Below the pieces are notes generated by a model that saw only the letters and a list, made by a program, of their open reading frames with translations, did not search any database and was not told the origin of the DNA. Below, piece after piece: positions 11,737-23,529 of a DNA stretch of 64,000 nt (within the stretch, counting starts at the first letter, position 1; the number at the start of each line of letters is the position of its first letter). This stretch comes from Lamellibrachia columna. Taxonomy: Eukaryota > Annelida > Polychaeta > Sabellida > Siboglinidae. Location of the stretch: NCBI GenBank assembly GCA_963662155.1, contig OY759271.1, forward strand, positions 17,996,728-18,060,727, given 5' to 3'. The translations under genes were made by a program, and so were the position numbers.

Positions 11737-11789
<53 letters not shown>
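11737..11789. repeat. (TA)n microsatellite
   Basis: About 26 uninterrupted TA dinucleotides in intergenic DNA upstream of Rho B. Confidence 0.97.
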
Positions 11790-11790
<1 letters not shown>

Positions 11791-12364
11791 CTTATCTGGT
11801 GACCGCAGTATGTATACACAACGCTCGATAATACTACACAGATTGTACCGAATGTTGAAAACTAGCCAGCACTTGAACATGCTTATTATAGTCTATGCAT
11901 ACAAACTGCGTCGTAATTGTTCTTTCTATTCTTGTTGGACAGCTTCCATACATCACTGTTGACATATGTCATACGGTCGTTGACTCACACTAGGTTTCAT
12001 AACAGAATGGCGTTATTTCACAATTTCACCAACACTTGCGTCATTTCGGCCACTTTTCATAAGTATCGCTGAATCATAAATTTCCCCGCCAGCTGTGTTA
12101 AGCGTGCTTTCACTTTTCTTGTGTTGTGCACTCGTTCTCCGTCGATACGTAATACTTGTTTTGTCGTATTCTATGATTAATGACGACAAACCTACAAGCT
12201 GTTCATAGTACTACATAAACGTATACACACGCAAGAAGGTATGCATGCAGGCACATGTGTGCACATGCACGTGCACTCGACCGTGTACTGTACATACAGG
12301 CGTCCGTAAATGTTTCACCAAGCGATCGACTCGGTTATTGTTTGATAACCGTTGACGATCGTTG

Positions 12365-12403
12365 TGAGTCACTGCTGAGCGAGCGGTACGGCGGTTATTT
12401 ATA
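12365..12403 (+). promoter_or_regulatory. Rho B core promoter: AP-1 site and TATA box
   Basis: TGAGTCA, a consensus AP-1 site, lies at 12365-12371, and TATTTATA at 12396-12403 is followed by a GC-rich leader. Initiation would fall near 12428. A second TGAGTCA lies at 12446-12452, downstream of the predicted start. The ATG at 12522 gives a leader of roughly 95 nt. Inferred from sequence only. Confidence 0.5.
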
Positions 12404-12521
12404 GCCCGCGACACGAGGCCATTAAAGCACAGAGCGACGCCCGCCTGAGTCACAAGTCGAAGGACGTCGTCAGTACTGGTTTGCTAGTTCAGCGCTCCGT
12501 CGCAACAACAACAACGTGAAA

Positions 12522-14762
12522 ATGTCGATGTTCCGAAAGAAGACGAAATCGCGCCGCCGTCGAGACAGTGATGTAGACAAGGGAAAGGTAGGTGTCAATA
12601 AATGACTAGTTTTCGACGGGGTGAAGGCTGACATCGATTGAACGAGTTTGACGTTCCAGTAGTGATTGGAAGGAGGAGAAACAAGGTCACCGATCGTTAC
12701 CCCTTAGAGGGGAGAGGGTGTTATCAGTTAGACAACTACAACGAACAACAGCTCTAACCAGTTATTGCCATATTAGGTAACCACTAACGATCACCAACGC
12801 CGTGGATTTGGTTATAGTTGACCACACAAACACCCAGCATAACCTAAATAATACTCTGTGTGAACTTCATAAATAATGGCGTGTACTGTAGTTTTACCCT
12901 ATCGTGGATGAGCTGTTCCAACTAACACCCCGTGTCTGCCGTGTAGTATCCCTACCAGGCCCACAGCAATGGCGCTGATAGAAAAACAGCCAGGCGACGG
13001 CCGGGTCAAAGTCGACGTCATAGTTCGTTCCTATACCCGGTAGCCGGGTCACGCTAGGTAGGCGTGATTTAGATAAAAGGGTAGGGCACGTCGTTGTGTA
13101 TATAGGCAGATTTACGTCACGGGGTGGGGTCCAACGACAACCTGTTATTGACGTCCGGCTACGTTATACTTGCGCCCTCGCCGGCCTTGGCTGTTAATCA
13201 AAGCGTCATGTGCCGTGAATGCCGCTTATTCAAGTCAAGCAAATACATTTTAATACAGCTCCCAATGCACTAAACACGTACTAAAAACACGCCTACTGCA
13301 CACTATAGGGCCTAACATACCATGTATTGCACCTACGGCTACGCTGGGCTTTAATACAAATTATGTTAACATTTGGTGGTTTGCCAAGTTCGAAGTCATC
13401 CAACTATGCCGTGTATGATTAGAGCAACCTGTTGTGAATACACGCCTCGAGCAAGTGACCTTTAGCGGCTAGCGGTTGAGAGGAGTGTGTACATACTTGT
13501 TTCGAGGTCAACTCATAAGTCCAGACAATGTGGCCTGATCGTGACGTCATTTGTGACGTCATGTCAAGTGCCGTATCACCCGTTATGTCGTCTAAATGAA
13601 ATTACATCAATCATTTTGACCGAACACCCGAAACGCTATCATTTTTCCTTTCAACGTAACCTAGCCGTAACTGGTGTCACTGTTGTGTGTGTGCGCGCAG
13701 GTGCGACGGAAGTTGGTGATCGTGGGAGACGGCGAGTGTGGCAAAACATGTCTGCTGATCGTCTTCAGCCGAGACGAGTTCCCGGAGGTCTATGTGCCGA
13801 CCGTTTTCGAGACGTACGTCGCTGACATTGAGGTCGACAACCGCCAAGTGGAGCTGGCGCTGTGGGACACGGCGGGACAGGAGGACTACGACAGACTCCG
13901 GTAGGTGGCGGCGGGGGAGTTTAATATGCTACTGGTGAAAACGAGGAATTCGGTAGGGAAATAATAGGAAGTATATTCTTGACGATGTGCTCAACCAAAG
14001 CGAGTCGCCATTGGTAATCGCGTGACCGTGTACTGCAGAAACGAGGTCGTCTTTCCAGTGATTTCAAATGATGATGATAATAATAATAATACAACATTTG
14101 ACTACGCCATAGATATGGCTGATTTGGTCATTCAATTACGAATTACAACACTAAAACAAATCTGGTTACATGAGAAGTAATATGCATGTTAGTAATAATT
14201 CCCGGAGTTTACGGGCTAATGTTGCTTAGCAACATAAAACCAAGAACAACATAATTTTCTGATGAAACCAATAACTATCACGACTGATTTTAATTTACAG
14301 CAGCGTGCACATTAGCCTGTTATTACTGCAATGAAACGTATACTGTACAAACAATTTGTCTGGTCTTAATATGACTCTTATTATTACAGACCCCTCTCGT
14401 ACCCCGACGTTCACGTGATCGTCATGTGCTTCGCCATCGATAACCCAGACAGTTTGGAAAACATCGTCGAAAAATGGTCACCGGAAGTGGACCACTTCTG
14501 TCCAAACGTGCCGGTCATTCTCGTCGGCAACAAAAAAGATTTGCGCAACGACCCGGCCATCCACGAAGAACTGTCCAAGCGCAAGTTGAAACCCGTTGCA
14601 ACGGACGATGCTCTGCTTGTGGCGCAAAGAATCGGTGCGCATGCGTATCTGGAGTGCTCGGCGAAAACGAGGGATGGTGTTAGAGACATCTTCGAAATGG
14701 CGGCGAAGGCGTCGTTGACGAAACACCGGCGTCCTATCGGGTCACTGTGTCGTCTGCTATGA
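12522..14762 (+). CDS. Rho-family small GTPase B (RhoA/B/C-like), 3 coding exons
   Basis: Exons are 12522-12587 (22 codons, donor GTAGGT), 13701-13900 (acceptor GCGCAG, donor GTAGGT) and 14390-14762 (acceptor TTACAG, stop TGA). Phases 0 and 2 join exactly, giving 212 aa. Motifs are P-loop GDGECGKT (31-38), switch [36 protein letters not shown] and a geranylgeranylation-type CRLL end. It should act as a GTP/GDP switch on membrane-linked cytoskeletal pathways, as RhoA does. The N-terminal extension is strongly basic (KKTKSRRRR), unlike the short RhoA N-terminus. It shares the Ala15-to-Glu and Asn41-to-Thr differences (RhoA numbering) with Rho A at 2342-6306, its divergent neighbour. A TATA box lies upstream, and AATAAA followed by a G/T-rich stretch lies downstream. 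Functional assignment to a subfamily beyond Rho is not safe. Confidence 0.93.
13542..13561 (+). promoter_or_regulatory. Paired CRE sites in Rho B intron 1
   Basis: Two perfect TGACGTCA palindromes at 13542-13549 and 13554-13561 are spaced 12 bp start to start, about 140 bp before exon 2. Two full CREB/ATF sites this close are unlikely by chance, so an intronic enhancer is a reasonable guess. Confidence 0.45.
13701..13900 (+). CDS. Rho B coding exon 2 (P-loop, switch I, switch II)
   Basis: Exactly 200 bp, the same length and phase as Rho A exon 2. The first 189 bases differ from Rho A at only about 8 positions, and the last 11 bases at 6. The intron just before it also shares a GTAACTG and GCGCAG context. 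Confidence 0.97.
14390..14762 (+). CDS. Rho B coding exon 3
   Basis: Completes the split Arg codon (CG|A), then reads [14 protein letters not shown] to the terminal CRLL. It carries LVGNKKD and ECSAKT. It is two codons shorter than Rho A exon 3 near the hypervariable tail. Confidence 0.95.
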
Positions 14763-15267
14763 GACCAGCCTGTTGCGGCACAGCAGAACCATGGCAGAAC
14801 AAACTGTTATTTCTAGTTTTTGATTCGCGACGTTTACGATCGCGTTGAGACCAATCATGTATATAGACGGAGGTCAAGGGCCAGCCATCATATCGAGCCA
14901 GGAGTTGCTGAGTACATCAGTACCCCTGCATGCAGACCTATTGAAACGTGTTTTTGTCAGTTGCTATGTAAACCAATAATGATTATTACGAGATTTCAAC
15001 TCAGTCCTACGTACAGGCACTTGACTTTAATTGGCTGTTGACCGTCGCCGCTGGTCGGGCGGGTAATGACAGGCATTTCCTTGAATTGTTGTTTGATGTT
15101 GGGCTGGTTCCCAGAATTACGACCGACCAAGATAGCAAGTGTGACGAAGTACAAACGATTAGGCGCACTTCCATACATTGTGTAGGACATGCCATGGGTA
15201 GAGACTAGGGTAGTATTACTACCACCCCTTGTTCGCGAGGATGGGGCCACCTATATTTGTACATAAT

Positions 15268-15563
15268 AATAAATTATTTGTTCTAGCATGACCAGGATGG
15301 TTGGTGTCTTTCTAACAATGTATATTTATTATCAGTTTGTATGAAGGTTAATTGCTTCATAGATATATTTTCCGGGTCATGCGGAGAATGCTTGCGCGAG
15401 TAGAACAGAGCAAAGTGCACTGTGGTACTAGACAAATGCGTTAGTTTGTGAGTGCATGCATGTGTGTGCGTGTGTTACACAGAAGTGTATATGTTATTTA
15501 TTTTGTATAATTCTGTCAAATTTGAGTATGAGTCAGTCTTGTGACATTTAGTCCAGTAATAAA
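15268..15563 (+). terminator. Rho B poly(A) signals (15268-15273 and 15558-15563)
   Basis: AATAAA occurs at both positions. The distal one is followed about 20 bp later by repeated TTGTTGGTTTGGTTG, a good G/U-rich downstream element, so the mature 3' end is probably near 15585 with a 3' UTR of about 820 nt. Confidence 0.6.
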
Positions 15564-15718
15564 CTTGAATAAGCTATTTGTTGGTTTGGTTGTTCATTTG
15601 TTGGTTTGGTTGTTCATTGCTGTTGCTGTTGAAATCTGTCTGCACTAACCTTACTTTCGCTACATATCTTATTGTCGAGATTGTAATGTGACCCGAAACA
15701 CAATGTACGATTTGTCAT

Positions 15719-15947
15719 TCGGTGTTGTACATATGCGATGTTGTACGTGTGTGATGTTGTACGTATGCGATGTTGTACGTGTGTGATGTACGTATGCGAT
15801 GTTGTACGTATGCGATGTTGTACGCGTGTGATGTTGTACGTATGCGATGTTGTACGTGTGTGATGTTGTACGTGTGTGATGTTGTACGTATGCGATGTTG
15901 TACGCGTGTGATGTTGTACGTATGCGATGTTGTACGTGTGTGATGAA
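15719..15947. repeat. 15-16 bp minisatellite with two alternating variants
   Basis: GATGTTGTACGTGTGT and GATGTTGTACGTATGC units alternate about 14 times. Reading frames across it (HTRTTSHTYNI) are repeat translations. It lies just past the Rho B 3' end. Confidence 0.93.
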
Positions 15948-17739
<1,792 letters not shown>

Positions 17740-18046
17740 TATTTTAATTATACTAATATTATTAATAAAAATTGTGATGCAATACTACATATGTTGTACC
17801 CCCTAATAAACACAAATGTACAGCTCTCAATGTTGTTTGGACTCCTCTGCTAATATTATGATTATCTGCCACCCCTCCCCCTTCCAGGAATCAACAACTT
17901 TACACTTGTTGTATCAGTTCACTCAGCTGTATAAATTAGTAGGCCCTGCCTGGTTGTATAATGCGGGGGATATGTGAACGAATAGTCTTCGCGCAGTAAT
18001 TGCAGCGTGACTGAAAACTTTCAAGAGAAATCGAGTTGGTGTTGGA

Positions 18047-18452
18047 TTGAACAGGTCTGCCGGGGAGTGAAGTGTAAAGGAACAGGTCTGCCAGGGGGTG
18101 AAGTGTAAAGGAACAGGTCTGCCAGGGGTGAAGTGTAAAGGAACAGGTCTACCAGGGGGTGAAGTGTAAAGGAACAGGTCTGCCAGGGGGTGAAGTGTAA
18201 AGGAACAGGTCTGCCGGGGAGTGAAGTGTAAAGGAACAGGTCTGCCAGGGGGTGAAGTGTAAAGGAACAGGTCTGCCGGGGAGTGAAGTGTAAAGGAACA
18301 GGTCTGCCAGGGGGTGAAGTGTAAAGGAACATGTCTACCAGGGGGTGAAGTGTAAAGGAACAGGTCTGCCAGGGGGTGAAGTGTAAAGGAACATGTCTAC
18401 CAGGGGGTGAAGTGTAAAGGAACAGGTTTGCCAGGGGGTTAAATGTAAATTG
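18047..18452. repeat. 31-bp minisatellite, about 13 copies
   Basis: The unit AGGAACAGGTCTGCCAGGGG plus 11 bases (GTGAAGTGTAA) repeats with a few variant positions (GGGGAGTG, CATGTCTACC). One copy is 1 bp shorter. The 180-codon minus-strand frame through it is a repeat artefact. Confidence 0.95.
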
Positions 18453-18554
18453 TTTTGAACGGTCCCAAGAACTGAATTCAGCGCTATATGAGAACGTACA
18501 TTTTATTTTTAGATATGCTAGTAATGAATTACACAGAATATAATCATCTTCCCT

Positions 18555-18760
18555 TAATCCCATTGCGGGGTGGGGGCCACATTACAGATTTCTTCCGCCC
18601 TCTCGACGACTCGCTCCCGATTTTCTGCTGCTATGTTCGTCCATTCTCTGCTCTATACGTGTCTATTCCAGATACTTTTCCATATTGTCCCTCCACCTTA
18701 ACATTGGTCTTCCTCTTCTCCTTCTACAACCCTTTTCTGTTGTTCACACTATCTGTGTTC
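18555..18760 (-). pseudogene. LINE reverse transcriptase C-terminal remnant
   Basis: The minus strand reads RRRRGRPMLRWRDNMEKYLE, then a W..AENRERV-like stretch and EEICNV-like residues in shifted frames. This is the RGRP..RW.DN......A..R..W tail of LINE RT proteins. It is short, with stops and frameshifts. Confidence 0.55.
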
Positions 18761-18962
18761 ACAATTAAAACCGTTGAAACGTATGCATGTGTGCTCATTC
18801 ATAAATAATGCGTCATGCTTCCGTTGGAAATATTACAAGTGAAAAACTGCAAATATGACGCATCACCAGGATGTATAACGAATAATCAAACAAATATAGA
18901 TACAGATAATCAACTCAAGTGTATAATATTCGTGAGCTCCGATCACGATGTAGTAGTTGTGT

Positions 18963-18970
18963 TGACGTCA
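18963..18970 (+). promoter_or_regulatory. Isolated CRE palindrome
   Basis: TGACGTCA. No associated gene is visible, so its role is unknown. Confidence 0.2.
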
Positions 18971-19261
18971 TCTAGTTTGGCCACTAGTCGACGTCAATTA
19001 CGTTTTACTTTGAAATTCAAACAGTCGCAGGGAGAAAATGCGGGATAAATGTATTATATCGACAAGACGTACAATGTTTGTATCCAACATGCAGTTAGCG
19101 TATAATTACAGGTAAGATCAAAAGTTGATGATGTCATCGAATTAAGAAGATAACCGGCGATGTCCTCTTGTACCAGGAGAGAATACTGATGGAACAAAAT
19201 AATATAATTTTGTATAATTACATAATATTACATAATTTGTTTTCCACATGTCGCTTTAAAA

Positions 19262-19470
19262 TGGACACCACGTGGAAGAAGGAGAAGAAGCCCACCAATG
19301 GGCACCTGGAGAACGGTGGAACAGTAAATGAAGCTGGCTGTGAGGACCTGGAATGAGCTCAGCTGACTCGCCCAAGACTGCAATGGCTGTAGGAGATGTG
19401 TTGACGCCTTATGCTTATCTAGTTTCTTCCTGAGGACATAGGCGCCATATTAGTTAATGATTATGATTGT
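19262..19470 (+). pseudogene. LINE reverse transcriptase 3' end
   Basis: The plus-strand text has MDTTWKKEKKPTNGH, then LTRPRLQW, and after a frameshift CRRCVDALCLSSF. Together these recall the LAQDRxxWRxxVxALC ending of many LINE ORF2 proteins. The following GGCGCCATATT and ATTATTATT-like sequence may be the 3' untranslated end. Confidence 0.6.
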
Positions 19471-20500
19471 TATTATTACTGGCCAACACTCCCAGTGAGT
19501 CAAACGGTGATGGTTGCGTGTGCCTGACACCACAATAATACACAGCGCCATGCATTCGCACCTATTTGAAATATACGACATTTAAAAATACAGCCATTTG
19601 TGCAAATATGAAACATTTGTGCCGAACCATAACGTATTACACAATGTTACGCAGAGTGTGTGCGGAAAAAGTCGATATTCTCGCCCCGTTTTCGTTCCGT
19701 CGCGAAGAAGCTTTGTATAAAGTCACACTGTCACTGGTAACGTTTTTTGAACGCAAGTTTACCCGTCTTTCTCTAAAGAAAAGATGAAGATGGTAAATAT
19801 GTGTCGTATTGCAGAAACGGTGTCATATTTAAATGAATTATACATGGTATTGTTTCTTGTCTTCAGTGTTCTTGTGATACACTCGAACTACGTCTGTAAT
19901 TAACGGATTGGCGTAAATTGTGTTAAGAAATGCGCGTTGGCGTTGTTGTTGACACTGCTATAAATCATAATAAACGTTTTACCGATGTCCTAAATTGTGC
20001 CTATATGTATTATAGTTACTAGCAAAAATGCCCGCCCCCAGGACGGGATAACTTGGTAGTTCATACGTGACAGTCATGATAGCAAAGTTTCCCAATGCCT
20101 CAGGCCAATATGCTATCAATATCAAGATTGTTCAAGGGAACGTCAAACGCATTACCAGAAACAACCGCGTCACGCACGTGATGCAATACCCGAAGCACGT
20201 TCAAAATGTTGAAGGTCGCGTGAATTTAGACCCATGGATACTTGTGTTGTAGAATATCTTTTTTATTGTGTATTGACCTCGGTCTGCGACCTTGGGCCAA
20301 TACGTGGATGCGTGCTTTCCACTACAGAATTAATTTTAAACCGGCCAGATGGTGTTTAAACGGTTTACGTACTGAAGTATTCGAGGCGCGCGCGCACGCG
20401 CGGTTTCTGCGATTATTGGAAGTGAACGTTTTACGTAGCGAACATTTCATTTACCATAAAAACCACTAAGAACCCTTGATATACGGGGTATTTCGAAAAA

Positions 20501-20572
20501 AAATAAAGGGGTTACGTTTCACTCGTGGGGTCGTAGATTAATCCCTGACAGTTTGGCGCCCGAGGTGCAAGC
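20501..20572 (+). mobile_element. Possible LTR end with primer-binding site
   Basis: AATAAA at 20502-20507 is followed by a stretch ending CCCTGACA (20543-20550), then TTTGGCGCCCGAGGTGCAAG. TTTGGCGCC is the usual start of a retroelement primer-binding site (3' end of a tRNA, TGG...). No internal coding region follows, so at most this is the remnant of an element whose body was lost. Confidence 0.3.
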
Positions 20573-21810
20573 CGTCTAGGAGGAAAACGTGAACATAACC
20601 ACATACAAACATACATACAAACAAACATACGCTAGCTCGGTTATAGTTAGATGTTATTGAAATATCGATCACAACAGTTATTGTTCAACATAAATAGGGT
20701 TACTACCGCAAGCCGTTCAAATTACTAATTGAAAGTTATGCATTTCTTAGCAGTTATGGGAAGCATAAACGCTTTAATTTAAGATGCTCTTAGGAACATC
20801 ATGTTTTCTGTAAAACTATACTGTTGAGCCTACTACCATGATGCGTGGTAACGGGTGCCCGACCATGTTCTGGCTAACATTGTACCGTTGTACATATCTT
20901 AGAATTATGTGAAATTTAGTCCACTCTTTGCATCAACTCTTTTGCAGTAGAACGATGAAGGGCCAATTGCGAGTTTATGCCACACAGGGACGCCCAGAGA
21001 TGGACACGGTCCGAAGCCAGCCGGACGTCCGTGGACAAACATTCGAGCAAAGATTCCGTTCCCTCGAGACCTGTCTCAAGACTCTGCCAACCGACTGCTG
21101 GAAAAGTCCGGAAACTTTTCTTGATAAAACAACCGTACAACGTAACTGTTTGTGGTTCAGAGGAAATAATAATTAGTTCATTCGGCAGTATTGCTGTCTT
21201 TTGATGCTGCGTGCCACTTCAGTTGAGGCTGTATGACGGTATGCGCCCACCCTGAAATCTAGCTAACTGTTAGCGGCTCCTAATGAAAAAGTTGCCATTT
21301 TTAAACCGGGGCGTTACACAAAAATAATCTGTTTTATGTTGTAGTTTTAATAAGCTGTGATGGTTGAATAATTAATTACCCTTCGGTCAACTTGGAAAAA
21401 GTAATCCCCAATAAACTGCCCCGTAAACAATAAAATAAATAAACAATGACATAATATGATAAAATAATCTGCTAATAGGTCACCAAACATGCGCATTTAC
21501 ATATTAAATGAGCAGGTATGTGAGTCAAACTGCCTCACGAGATAACGACGACATATTCTCTAATAGCACGTACACACCTTTTCCATTGAAGCATACGGTG
21601 ATTGGCTTTATTTTAGATCTTCACATATGCATCTATGCGTTTATGTTAACTTTTAAGATGTATACAAATTGCTTAATTCTTTTTATTACATTATTCAATT
21701 AACATTCTAAAGTCGCATGTCTGTTCTATGGGCCACGCCAAATGTGTCTAAATGCTTCCGAATAGACCACCTTCGTACTATATTTCTTTGCATATATCAG
21801 ATTATTATGT
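20573..21810. other. Gene-free stretch
   Basis: AT-rich DNA without recognisable coding similarity. Frames of 64-82 codons near 20928-21204 and 21508-21702 show no family motifs. Confidence 0.5.
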
Positions 21811-22421
21811 TTGTCAGTTTCTCTCTTTGTCTGTCTGTATGTCTCTGTCTTTGTCTGTCTGTATGTCTCTCTGTCACGCTGTCGCTCTCTGTCAATATAT
21901 CTATCACGCTGTCATTCTCTGTCTGTATCAGTATTAAACAGGCACTCTGTCTGTCTGTCTGTCGCCCTGTTACGCTGTCACTGTATATCTATTTCTCTGT
22001 CACGCTGTCCCTCTCTGTCACGCTATCACTCCATTTCTGTCTGTCTGTCTGCCACGCTGTCACTCTCTGTCTATTTTTGGTTTGTTTCTCTGTCACGCTG
22101 TCACTCTCTGTCAGTCTCGCTGTTACGCAGGCACTATGTCTGTCTCCCTGTCATGTGTTCACTGTCTGTATGTCTGTCTCTCTGTCTGTCGCGCTCTCAC
22201 TGTATGTCTGTCTCTCTGTCGCGCTGTCATTGTATGTCTGTCTCTCTGTCACACTATCACTGTTTGTCCGTGTCACTGTCACGCTGTCCTCCTCCGTATA
22301 ATCTTTCTGTCACGCTATCTATCTTTGTCACGCTGCCACTCGCTGTCTATCTTTTTTGCCATGCTGTCCCTTTCTTTCACACTGCCACTCTCTGTCTGTC
22401 TCTCTGTATCAGTCTCAGTCT

Positions 22422-22425
<4 letters not shown>
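21811..22425. repeat. Diverged CTGTCTGT / CTGTCACGCTGTCACT repeat
   Basis: An irregular TCTG-rich tandem array that grades into the pure CT run downstream. The 194-305 codon frames through it are low-complexity artefacts. Confidence 0.85.
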
Positions 22426-22686
<261 letters not shown>

Positions 22687-23239
22687 GGCCCCGCTACGCC
22701 AGGGTCTGCTGATGTCTGCTCTGCGTAAAATTCAGCCCCTTCGCAAATACCTTATTCTGATGCTCTTATAATTTGTAATATGTACTCTCGTTCACGTTCG
22801 GGATGTGTCGCGTGACGTTTTATTCATGTTCGCTTGACAACAAAGCAAACAACTTCGTTTCCAAGGCGAGTATATAAGTGTCTAACCAAGTCCTTCCTAG
22901 CTTTATCTACTATTCTCCTTGTATTTGCCGGGTTTATTGGGCATTTGATGCTGACACTGGGATGTGTTACTTCTGTGTCCTGACATTGTAACGTGAATAC
23001 ACGAGGGCAATCACGCCTTGGGAAGACGATGACAAGTTCTACAACGGTAAAAACAAGTTTGGATATGTCAAAATAATAATTTCAACACATGTCCATAATA
23101 TTATTTCGGGGTCAAATGCGGCCAATAAATAATATAAACTTAACCAGCTGTAGTTTATATAGTACAATGGCTTAAATGTGTTGAAGTGGTTGCGTGATAT
23201 TGGTCTGTGTCAACTACAGCCCACATGGAAACCCATGCG

Positions 23240-23498
23240 ACGAAGAAAACCAAAAGAACACATAATAAAAACAACATTATCATTATACACTTCATGATAC
23301 ATGAACACTTAATCTACATAAACAATTATGTTGTAAGTTTGTTTTCTGTCTTTAGCACCTCCCACCTATAATGGACATTACTACCGCCTGGTGCTGCCAC
23401 CTACTGTTTGATGTATAGCCACTGAGCACTCACCAGTAGCAACGATAATAAAGCTAGTTCTGCAGCCTGGCCCCGCCTTGTCGTGTTAACTATTTTAT
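23240..23498 (+). mobile_element. 5' LTR of Ty3/gypsy element 1
   Basis: A block of about 255 bp, including AACACATAATAAAAACAAC and TGGACATTACTACCGCCTGG and ending GTTAACTATTTTAT, recurs at 26870-27136 with few changes plus an 8-bp insertion (extra CCTCCCA) in the right copy. The two copies bracket gag- and pol-like sequence. The exact ends are uncertain because TG...CA termini are not obvious. Confidence 0.8.
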
Positions 23499-23529
23499 AA
23501 GTCACAGATAAGTCACAGTGAATCATCAG

